A model generated the notes under the pieces. It was not told where the DNA came from. It did no database searches and saw only the letters and a program-made list of their open reading frames with translations. From Oscillospiraceae bacterium (GTDB lineage: Bacteria; Bacillota; Clostridia; Oscillospirales; UBA929): DNA of 14,192 nucleotides. Location of the stretch: positions 1-14,192 of the forward strand of contig JAISVY010000067.1 of the NCBI GenBank assembly GCA_031271325.1, in the 5' to 3' direction. Below, piece after piece: positions 7,135 through 12,329 of the stretch. The position numbers and the translations under genes were made by a program. Positions within the stretch are counted from its first letter, which is position 1, and each line of letters starts with the position of its first letter.

Positions 7135-8643
7135 TTAATTACCCATAGTCAGCTGCCGATACTGCAGCGCTTCGGCAAGGTGCGGCGGGGCGACGGTTTC
7201 AGAGCCTGTGAGGTCGGCGATCGTACGCGCCACTTTCAATACGCGCGTATATGCCCGCGCGGTCAGTCCCAGGCGCTCAAAGGCGCTCTTCATCAGTTTA
7301 TCGCCCGCTTCGTCCAAAGCGCAGACCTCGCGCATTTGCTCCTGTGTGAGGTGCGCCGACGGCGGTCCCTGCCCGTCAAACCGCGCCTGCTGCTTCAGCC
7401 GCGCGGCGCAAACCCGCTTGCGTACGGCGGCGGAACTTTCCGCCTGCTCTTTACCCGACAGCTCTTCGTACGATACGGAGGGTACTTCGATGACAATATC
7501 CATCCGGTCGAGCACCGGTCCCGATATGCGCCCATAATACGCCTTGACCGACTCTTCGGAACAGCGGCACCGGCCGGCCGGGTGACCGTACCATCCGCAT
7601 TTGCAAGGGTTCATCGCGCAGAGCAGCATGAAACGCGCAGGATAGGTCACCGTACCTCCGACACGGGAAATGGTCACCTGCTGATCTTCCATCGGCTGGC
7701 GCAGCGATTCCAGCGCGTCACGCTGAAACTCCGGCAATTCGTCGAGGAAGAGTACGCCGTTGTGCGCGAGGCTCATCTCGCCCGGGCGCGGGATGCGCCC
7801 GCCGCCCACCAGCGCGGGCGCGGAAACGGTGTGGTGGGGAGAGCGGAAGGGGCGGAAACGCAGCAGCGGTTCCTCCCGGCTGGTCAGCCCCGCCACCGAA
7901 TGGATCCCGGTGCTGTCCAGCGCTTCCGCGTTGGTCAGCTCGGGGAGAATGCCCGGCAGTCGCCGCGCAAGCATCGATTTCCCCGCGCCCGGAGGACCGA
8001 TCATCAGCACGTTGTGCGCGCCCGCGGCGGCTACCTCCAAAGCCCGTTTTACATTGTCCTGTCCGCGCACGTCGGCAAAGTCGGGGCATTCAAACGGCAC
8101 GGGCTGACTTTGGTACGGCGGCGCTTTCGCGATCTGCCCGTTGCCGGTGAGATGATCCAGCAGCTCCCGCACATGCCGCACAGGGTATACGTCTAAGCCC
8201 GTGACAAGCGACGTCTCCCGCGCGTTCGCCTCCGGTACAAAAATCTGTCTGACCCCGGAAGCTTTCGCGGCCAGCGCCATCGGCAGCATCCCGGTCACCG
8301 GGCGGGTCTGCCCTTCCAGAGACAGTTCGCCGATAAACGCGGCGTCGGGCGGTACGGAAAGATCGTTCCCCGCCGCCATCAGCCCCAAAAAGATGGGCAG
8401 GTCGTAAACGGGACCTTCCTTCCGCGTGTCGGCGGGGGCAAGGTTCACCACGATGCGGCGCACCGGGAACTCATAACCGCAGTTCTTCATCGCGGCGCGT
8501 ACCCGCTCGCGGGACTCGCGCACGGCGGCATCGGGCAAACCCACCACCTCAAAGGCGGGCATCCCCTGTGATAAGAAGCACTCTACCGAAACGTCAAAGC
8601 CGTTCAGCCCCGTCAGTCCCATCGAGCGGATCGCGGATACCAT
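7135..8643 (-). CDS. comM: ComM/YifB-family Mg-chelatase-like AAA+ ATPase
   Basis: The 502-residue protein has the usual length and layout of the YifB/ComM family: an N-terminal ChlI-like fold (GFDVSVECFLSQGMPAFEVVGLPDAAVRESRERV), Walker A GPPGAGKS (216-223), Walker B VLFLDE (297-302), sensor AMNPC (N345), two closely spaced cysteine pairs (C347/C349 and C359/C361) that could bind a metal, and the C-terminal domain SARAYTRVLKVARTIADL-like segment. In Haemophilus and Vibrio, ComM is a helicase that promotes branch migration during natural transformation; the role in Firmicutes is less clear. The ATG lies 15 bases after malQ with only a weak AGGCGG upstream, so co-transcription is likely. Confidence 0.93.
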   Translation of the reverse strand: MVSAIRSMGLTGLNGFDVSVECFLSQGMPAFEVVGLPDAAVRESRERVRAAMKNCGYEFPVRRIVVNLAPADTRKEGPVYDLPIFLGLMAAGNDLSVPPDAAFIGELSLEGQTRPVTGMLPMALAAKASGVRQIFVPEANARETSLVTGLDVYPVRHVRELLDHLTGNGQIAKAPPYQSQPVPFECPDFADVRGQDNVKRALEVAAAGAHNVLMIGPPGAGKSMLARRLPGILPELTNAEALDSTGIHSVAGLTSREEPLLRFRPFRSPHHTVSAPALVGGGRIPRPGEMSLAHNGVLFLDELPEFQRDALESLRQPMEDQQVTISRVGGTVTYPARFMLLCAMNPCKCGWYGHPAGRCRCSEESVKAYYGRISGPVLDRMDIVIEVPSVSYEELSGKEQAESSAAVRKRVCAARLKQQARFDGQGPPSAHLTQEQMREVCALDEAGDKLMKSAFERLGLTARAYTRVLKVARTIADLTGSETVAPPHLAEALQYRQLTMGN

Positions 8644-8658
8644 GCTGTTCGCCGCCTT

Positions 8659-10212
8659 TTAACCCTTTGTGTTCTTCGGAATACTGATGTTTTTCTCGGT
8701 TTGGTTTTCGGATTCCGGCGGCGGCGTGTATCGGCCGTATGTCTTCGTGACTTCCAGCAACCGTTTTGATACGCCGCCGTTCAGGGCATCTTCCCGGACG
8801 CGCCAGCGCCAGTTGCCGCCGCCGACGGTCGCCGGCGTGTTGATACGCGCGTCTTTCCCCAACCCTAAAACATCCTGAAACTGAGCCATCGCGATGCGGG
8901 ACTGGCTGCCCCATACCGCGCAGACCGCTCCCCAGTGAAACCCCTCGTCCTCCCGCAGGCGCAGGTAGCGCACCGCCAATTCGCGCTCCCCCTCCGACGC
9001 TTCCCCGGTCAGCCAGTCGCAAAAGGTGGGGGAATCGTGTGTGGAAGTATACGAGACGCTGTTCCGCGGGACCCTATGGGGCAGGTAATCCGATTCTCCT
9101 TCGGGGTTGAACGCGTAAACCAGCACCTTCATGCCGGGCAGACCGGTTTCGTGGAAAAACTTCCACACGTCGGCGCCGATGTCGCCCAAGTCTTCCGCCA
9201 CAAGGCTTGCGGGCGGCATAGACCGAATGAGCCTCTGCACAAAAGAAATGCCCGGTCCCTTCACCCAGCGCCCTTTATCCGCCGTTTTCATGCCGGACGG
9301 AACAGACCAGTAATTATAAAAACCGCGGAAATGGTCGATGCGGATAATGTCATAGAACGAACGGGCGTGGCTGATGCGGGAAAGCCACCACTTGTAATCC
9401 TCACTTTCATGAGCCGCCCAGTTGTAAAGCGGATTGCCCCACAGCTGACCTGTCGCCGAATAGAAATCGGGCGGAACGCCGGCGACTTTGGCCGGTTTCG
9501 CGGGGGCTTTGAGCTGAAACAGCTCCGGGCGCGTCCAGACCTCCACGCTGTCTTCGGCGACATAAATGGGCAGATCGCCCATGATCTTTACCCCGCGTTT
9601 TTTCGCGTATTCTTTCACGCTGCCCCACTGCCCGAAGAAGAGGTACTGAATAAACGAATGAAACGCAACCGCCTCGGCGCATTCCGCGTTCGCTTTCCGC
9701 AGCGCGGTTTTGTCCCGGGCGACAATGTCTTTGTCCGGCCAGCGGGACAACGGCTTCATACCGTAACGTTCTTTCAGCGCCATAAACAGCGCGTAGTCGC
9801 TAAGCCAGGGTTTCTGCTCTTTGACAAACGCGGCGAAGCCCTCCCCGCCTCTTCCGCGTTCAAAGGCTTTCCGCAGCAGGGGCAGGCGGTTCTGATACAG
9901 CAGGCTGTAATCAACATGATCAATATCGTGCCCAAAATCGCAGTTTTCAGTCTCTTCGCGTGTCAGCAAACCGTCCGCAACCAGCGTATCCAAGTCGATC
10001 AGGTACGGGTTGCCCGCGATCGCCGAACAGGATTGGTACGGCGAATCTCCAAACCCGGTGGGCGAAAGGGGCAGTATCTGCCATATCCGCTGTCCGCTGT
10101 CCGCGAGAAAATCGATCCATTTACGTGCGTGCGCGCCCATTGTGCCGATACCGTGCGCTCCCGGAAGCGAGAAGACGGGCAGCACGATACCGGACATACG
10201 TTTCCCTGTCAT
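8659..10212 (-). CDS. malQ: 4-alpha-glucanotransferase (GH77 amylomaltase)
   Basis: MalQ transfers alpha-1,4-glucan segments between maltodextrins in maltose, starch and glycogen metabolism, in the cytosol. With the start chosen here the protein has 517 residues. The catalytic residues are the nucleophile D293 (RIDHFRG), the acid/base E340 (VAEDLGDI) and D393 (TSTHDSPT). D293 and E340 have the same numbering as in Thermus aquaticus amylomaltase. The substrate-binding opening LPLSPTGFGDSPYQ is also conserved. The ATG at 10210-10212 follows AAAGGAGGG (10218-10226) with a five-base spacer; the frame is open for 18 more codons but that extension overlaps the promoter. comM follows directly. No other glycogen or maltose gene is present. 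Confidence 0.96.
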   Translation of the reverse strand: MTGKRMSGIVLPVFSLPGAHGIGTMGAHARKWIDFLADSGQRIWQILPLSPTGFGDSPYQSCSAIAGNPYLIDLDTLVADGLLTREETENCDFGHDIDHVDYSLLYQNRLPLLRKAFERGRGGEGFAAFVKEQKPWLSDYALFMALKERYGMKPLSRWPDKDIVARDKTALRKANAECAEAVAFHSFIQYLFFGQWGSVKEYAKKRGVKIMGDLPIYVAEDSVEVWTRPELFQLKAPAKPAKVAGVPPDFYSATGQLWGNPLYNWAAHESEDYKWWLSRISHARSFYDIIRIDHFRGFYNYWSVPSGMKTADKGRWVKGPGISFVQRLIRSMPPASLVAEDLGDIGADVWKFFHETGLPGMKVLVYAFNPEGESDYLPHRVPRNSVSYTSTHDSPTFCDWLTGEASEGERELAVRYLRLREDEGFHWGAVCAVWGSQSRIAMAQFQDVLGLGKDARINTPATVGGGNWRWRVREDALNGGVSKRLLEVTKTYGRYTPPPESENQTEKNISIPKNTKG

Positions 10213-10238
10213 AGAAACCCTCCTTTGTACCGCGTAAC

Positions 10239-10247
10239 AGTATACCA
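10239..10247 (-). promoter_or_regulatory. Extended -10 promoter for malQ
   Basis: On the minus strand TGGTATACT (10239-10247) combines a TGn extension with TATACT, 27 bases before the malQ ATG. No good -35 box lies at the right distance, as is common for extended -10 promoters. An imperfect palindrome TGTTACGCGGTACA (10226-10239) lies between the -10 box and the ribosome-binding site and could be an operator. Confidence 0.45.
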
Positions 10248-10308
10248 TACAATTAAGCAAATGCATAGTATAAACACAAAATTTTCCGGTGATAATACCA
10301 GCGTGTTC

Positions 10309-10342
10309 GGTTCCGCCCCAACCGTCACGATTCGGCGGAACC
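10309..10342 (+). other. Hairpin upstream of the small basic ORF
   Basis: GGTTCCGCC (10309-10317) and GGCGGAACC (10334-10342) form a perfect 9-bp stem with a 16-base loop, ending 10 bases before the ribosome-binding site of the 28-codon ORF. Only four T residues (CTTTTGG) follow, so termination is uncertain. It could be an mRNA leader structure or a weak terminator. Confidence 0.4.
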
Positions 10343-10364
10343 CTTTTGGAAGGGAGGTGCCACC

Positions 10365-10451
10365 GTGTCTAAGAAGAAGAAAAAGCGCCCGGATAGCGTA
10401 GGCGACAGCCGCCCTACACCCGCTCATAGGAGTACGGGCAGCACGGAGTAA
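10365..10451 (+). CDS. Small lysine-rich peptide, 28 residues, upstream of xre1
   Basis: I do not recognise this ORF. The GTG at 10365 is preceded by GGAGG (10353-10357) with a seven-base spacer, which is ideal. The peptide begins MSKKKKKRPDSVGDSRPTPA, with five consecutive lysines, and ends at TAA (10449-10451). The C-terminal half is hydrophilic and rich in Ser, Thr and Pro, with no membrane segment. It is followed after eight bases by a strong hairpin and then, 65 bases after its stop, by the xre1 start, so both may share a transcript. It could be a leader peptide, a small nucleic-acid-binding protein, or a chance ORF with a fortuitous ribosome-binding site. Confidence 0.45.
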   Translation: MSKKKKKRPDSVGDSRPTPAHRSTGSTE

Positions 10452-10459
10452 CCAATCGC

Positions 10460-10486
10460 CCGCGGCAGGCAAACCGCCTGCCGCGG
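10460..10486 (+). other. 11-bp GC-rich hairpin between the small ORF and xre1
   Basis: CCGCGGCAGGC (10460-10470) and GCCTGCCGCGG (10476-10486) pair perfectly around the loop AAACC. The sequence after it (TTGCGTTACTGC) has no T-run, so it is not a canonical intrinsic terminator. It lies 18 bases ahead of the xre1 Shine-Dalgarno and could slow readthrough or act on mRNA processing. Confidence 0.5.
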
Positions 10487-10516
10487 TTGCGTTACTGCAC
10501 CAACAGGAGGTTCGTC

Positions 10517-10834
10517 ATGAAACGAATTCGCGAGTTAAGAAAAGAAAGAGGACTCAGCCAATCCGATCTTGCCCAGAAGCTGAAGATCAGTCAGGGAATG
10601 ATTTCCTACTGGGAGAGGGACGACTTTGAGCCGAATATCACCATGCTCTCACGTCTGGCGGATTTGTTCAACGTAACCGTCGATTATCTTCTGGAACGGA
10701 CAGACAGGCGCGAGAGCATAAGTTCCGTCGACGACCTGTATCTCGCGTTGGCGCGGGAGGCGCAAGCAAGGCGCTTACCCAAAGGCGCGGTGAAGTCTGT
10801 GATCGCGTCTCTGGATGAGTATATGGGATCATGA
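10517..10834 (+). CDS. XRE-family helix-turn-helix regulator 1
   Basis: The 105-residue cytosolic protein has a Cro/C1-type helix-turn-helix at residues 4-58 (IRELRKERGLSQSDLAQKL, then ISQGMISYWERDDFEPN and LSRLADLFNVTVDYLL) followed by a short, charged C-terminal tail of about 40 residues with no recognised domain. The ATG at 10517 has AGGAGG (10505-10510) six bases upstream; ten more in-frame codons upstream are unlikely to be used. It probably binds operator DNA as a dimer and may control its own region. The divergent malQ gene is about 300 bases away. Its targets cannot be read from the sequence. The linked 28-codon ORF and hairpins suggest a common transcript. Confidence 0.9.
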   Translation: MKRIRELRKERGLSQSDLAQKLKISQGMISYWERDDFEPNITMLSRLADLFNVTVDYLLERTDRRESISSVDDLYLALAREAQARRLPKGAVKSVIASLDEYMGS

Positions 10835-10838
10835 AAAC

Positions 10839-10866
10839 GGGGCGGCTGTTCGCCGCCCCAGTTCTT
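10839..10866 (+). terminator. Probable terminator after xre1
   Basis: GGGGCGGC-TGTTC-GCCGCCCC (10839-10859) is a perfect 8-bp stem starting five bases after the xre1 stop. The following AGTTCTT is only partly T-rich, so termination strength is uncertain. Confidence 0.55.
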
Positions 10867-10951
10867 ATGATTGAAGACATAGTCGTGCAGCCATGCGCCG
10901 TTTTGCCCGGCAAGTTCGAAAAACTTCACAAAACTGCGTTTTGCTCCGGTT

Positions 10952-10970
10952 TTCCTCACTTGACAACTCG
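10952..10970 (+). repeat. 19-bp motif shared with 7073-7091
   Basis: TTCCTCACTTGACAACTCG here and TTCTTCATTTGACAACTCG at 7073-7091 differ only at two C/T positions. Each copy lies about 40 bases past the stop codon of a minus-strand gene (satP and comM). The surrounding gap 10860-11011 has no gene I can support. Confidence 0.55.
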
Positions 10971-11011
10971 TATCCTCGGGGCAAAACGACTTTGTCTGCA
11001 GCCTTGATCTG

Positions 11012-11662
11012 CTACTTCCCGCCGAGGACGGGGTAGACCTGCCTGCCTAAGGCGTTGTTCACCACAAGCGCCGCGCTTAAATATATGGCGATAAGCCCGG
11101 CGGCAAGAAGCGCGAATCCGGCCACCTTGGAAAAATCGGACGGCAAAACCTTCAGGTCAACAAGCGTGATGAACGGAAGCGCAACGTCAAGCGCAAGCAC
11201 CACAAGCGAAAGCAGGTTGAACGTTTTAAGGAAGGCCGGGGTCCACAGGTAAACGACAAGCGTCAGCGCAAGCCACGCATAGCCGTCAACACGCGTGTCG
11301 GCGGGCGTTCCGGCGGTAATCGCCCCGTATTTTACAAACATTTCAAGTCCCCCGACAAGCATAAAGAACGCGCCGAAGAATAAGAACGTGTTTCCGCCGG
11401 TGTAGTTGCCGCCCTTCAGGTCAAGCAACCCCACAATTATCTGCACCATAAATCCGCCAAGCAGCCAGCATCCGACAAGCGGCATTGCGGCGGCGGACAC
11501 ATAGCCGTTAAGCATCGCGAAGAAGCAGAAACACGCGACTGACAGGGCTACAAGCCCTGCGGGGGTGGGGTTTGACCACTCTTTGGTCTGCACTTTGACT
11601 TCCTGGGGTTGGGCGGGCCACTCTCTGGCCTGTACTTTGACTTCATGAGCCTGGTTTGACAT
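11012..11662 (-). CDS. satP: SatP/YaaH-family acetate (succinate) transporter
   Basis: The 216-residue protein belongs to the GPR1/FUN34/YaaH family, small six-helix inner-membrane proteins that carry acetate and related monocarboxylates or succinate. The signature NPTPAGL (31-37) precedes the first helix, and about six hydrophobic segments fill residues 34-205. The N-terminal cytosolic tail is unusual: EVKVQAREW and EVKVQTKEW form a 14-residue tandem duplication (7-20 and 21-34). The ATG at 11660-11662 follows AAGGAGG with an eight-base spacer. An intrinsic terminator and a 30-codon ORF lie between this gene and the only good promoter, so expression may depend on readthrough. Leucine is mostly CTT, unlike the malQ-mfd block. 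Confidence 0.92.
   Translation of the reverse strand: MSNQAHEVKVQAREWPAQPQEVKVQTKEWSNPTPAGLVALSVACFCFFAMLNGYVSAAAMPLVGCWLLGGFMVQIIVGLLDLKGGNYTGGNTFLFFGAFFMLVGGLEMFVKYGAITAGTPADTRVDGYAWLALTLVVYLWTPAFLKTFNLLSLVVLALDVALPFITLVDLKVLPSDFSKVAGFALLAAGLIAIYLSAALVVNNALGRQVYPVLGGK
11576..11644 (-). repeat. 42-bp in-gene tandem duplication in satP
   Basis: Bases 11576-11602 and 11618-11644 match at 24 of 27 positions with an offset of 42 bases. They encode the duplicated EVKVQ(A/T)(R/K)EW segment of the SatP N-terminal tail. Confidence 0.8.
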
Positions 11663-11691
11663 GGGATTGTCCTCCTTAAAGTTTTTACACC

Positions 11692-11728
11692 AAAAACACC
11701 GCCGCGATCCTTCCGGATTGCGGCGGTG
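11692..11728 (-). terminator. Intrinsic terminator (possible attenuator) upstream of satP
   Basis: On the minus strand CACCGCCGCAATCC-GGAA-GGATCGCGGCGGTG (11697-11728) forms nine plus four base pairs around one A-C mismatch, capped by a GNRA-type loop, and is followed at once by TTTTT. The T-run lies only on the minus-strand side. It stands 27 bases after the stop of the 30-codon ORF and ends about 30 bases before the satP start, with no promoter visible in between. Confidence 0.8.
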
Positions 11729-11754
11729 TACGGAAACGGGTATTTGTCCGTTAT

Positions 11755-11847
11755 TCACACAGTCCGGCACAATCTCGGTTTGGGCAGCATAATAATCAGG
11801 GAGTAAATCCCCCCGATAATTATAAAGCCGTTATCCCGATATTGCAT
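11755..11847 (-). CDS. Small hydrophobic leader ORF, 30 residues, upstream of satP
   Basis: I do not recognise this ORF. The ATG (11845-11847) is preceded by GGAGG with a five-base spacer, and it ends at TGA (11755-11757). The peptide has a charged start (MQYRDNG), a hydrophobic core FIIIGGIYSLIIMLP that could span or insert into a membrane, and a basic tail (KPRLCR). Six of its 30 residues are isoleucine. A good promoter lies upstream and an intrinsic terminator lies just downstream, before satP. It could be a regulatory leader peptide, a small membrane protein, or a type I toxin-like peptide. No family assignment is possible by eye. Confidence 0.5.
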   Translation of the reverse strand: MQYRDNGFIIIGGIYSLIIMLPKPRLCRTV

Positions 11848-11881
11848 AAGCCCCTCCGAGTTCCTTTCGGTGTTGCTGCGT

Positions 11882-11911
11882 ACTTTATCAAATGCCGGGC
11901 GCTTTTGTCAA
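11882..11911 (-). promoter_or_regulatory. Promoter for the leader ORF and satP
   Basis: On the minus strand TTGACA (11906-11911) and TAAAGT (11882-11887) are 18 bases apart, and a TGn extension precedes the -10 box (TTTGATAAAGT). The start site would be near 11875, about 28 bases before the leader ORF. This is the only good promoter seen between the tRNA terminator and satP. Confidence 0.65.
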
Positions 11912-11969
11912 GTATTGGATTATATAAAGTCTGTATATGGCTATATACGGTCAATCGGACGGCGGACGC

Positions 11970-12007
11970 AAAAAACAAAAGCCCCCCGTCAGACATTCTG
12001 ACGGGGG
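11970..12007 (-). terminator. Intrinsic terminator of the tRNA-Asn gene
   Basis: On the minus strand CCCCCGTCAGA-ATG-TCTGACGGGGG (11983-12007) is a perfect 11-bp stem, starting nine bases after the tRNA's CCA end and followed by a T-rich tract (TTTTGTTTTTTG, 11969-11980). Confidence 0.9.
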
Positions 12008-12016
12008 AGCTTCCCG

Positions 12017-12092
12017 TGGCTCCCCAAGTTGGACTCGAACCAACGACCCTGCGGTTAACAGCCGCATGCTCTACCGACTGAGCTATTGAGGA
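12017..12092 (-). tRNA. tRNA-Asn (anticodon GTT), CCA encoded
   Basis: The minus strand reads TCCTCAATAGCTCAGTCGGT and continues through a complete cloverleaf. The acceptor stem TCCTCAA pairs with TTGGGGA (one T-G pair). The anticodon stem TGCGG/CCGCA carries the loop CTGTTAA with anticodon GTT (12057-12059), and the T-arm contains GGTTCGAGTCC. The discriminator is G and the CCA is encoded (12017-12019). It has its own promoter (12176-12204) and terminator, so it is a single-gene transcription unit. The first 5' base is at 12092. Confidence 0.97.
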
Positions 12093-12099
12093 ATATAGA

Positions 12100-12141
12100 C
12101 GAAGTTCTGAAAACTGCGTGTTTGCATGCAAGGCAAACGAG
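12100..12141 (-). repeat. Diverged copy 3 of the hairpin repeat, in the tRNA-Asn leader
   Basis: In inverted orientation these 42 bases match the end of copy 1 (93-134) at 35 positions. The stem changes from GTTCGC/GCGAAC in copies 1 and 2 to GTTTGC/GCAAAC here, so two of the seven differences are compensatory. It lies eight bases upstream of the tRNA 5' end, inside the roughly 77-base leader of the tRNA transcript. Confidence 0.6.
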
Positions 12142-12175
12142 TGTGACGCTTCCGGCAGTTAACCGCCGCTGTAAC

Positions 12176-12204
12176 AATATACACGAAGGGAACGGCTTTG
12201 TCAA
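12176..12204 (-). promoter_or_regulatory. Promoter of tRNA-Asn
   Basis: On the minus strand TTGACA (12199-12204), a 17-base spacer and TATATT (12176-12181) form a near-consensus housekeeping promoter. The start near 12169 gives a leader of about 77 bases before the mature tRNA. Confidence 0.85.
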
Positions 12205-12267
12205 GCGTGAAAATTTATTGGCGCGGCCTCCCGAACCCTCCATTTAAAGGAAATTCGCAAATTTTTC

Positions 12268-12296
12268 TTGCAAAAGCCTTGAAAAACCGTTATAAT
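12268..12296 (+). promoter_or_regulatory. Promoter of ilvE
   Basis: TTGCAA (12268-12273), a 17-base spacer and TATAAT (12291-12296) form a strong promoter. The start near 12303 leaves an untranslated leader of about 27 bases, too short for a T-box or peptide attenuator. Confidence 0.85.
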
Positions 12297-12329
12297 AAGC
12301 GGAAACATTCATGGCAGGAGGAATTGGCA

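Noticed and set aside
6955..8196. Plus-strand open frame of 413 codons antisense to comM, starting in the 18-bp tandem repeat
   Set aside because: The repeated N-terminus comes from the tandem repeat and the remainder is antisense to comM; there is no supporting signal.
10226..10239. Possible CcpA (cre) site in the malQ leader
   Set aside because: The sequence TGTTACGCGGTACA is an imperfect palindrome that does not match the cre consensus at its centre. It was kept only as an unassigned operator candidate.
8935..10401. Plus-strand open frame of 488 codons antisense to malQ
   Set aside because: The composition is shadow-like, no motif is recognisable, and the malQ active-site motifs prove the minus strand codes.
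11820..12131. Open frames across the tRNA-Asn gene on both strands (for example one with VGLEPTTLRLTAACSTD)
   Set aside because: These are the familiar spurious products of translating a tRNA gene and its antisense; the cloverleaf, promoter and terminator explain the DNA.
12198..12329. 44-codon N-terminal extension of ilvE
   Set aside because: It would begin upstream of the ilvE promoter (12268-12296) and overlap the tRNA promoter. The TTG at 12330 has a proper Shine-Dalgarno and gives family-standard length.
12297..12329. T-box or peptide attenuator controlling ilvE
   Set aside because: The predicted leader is only about 27 bases long, far too short for a T-box or leader peptide.
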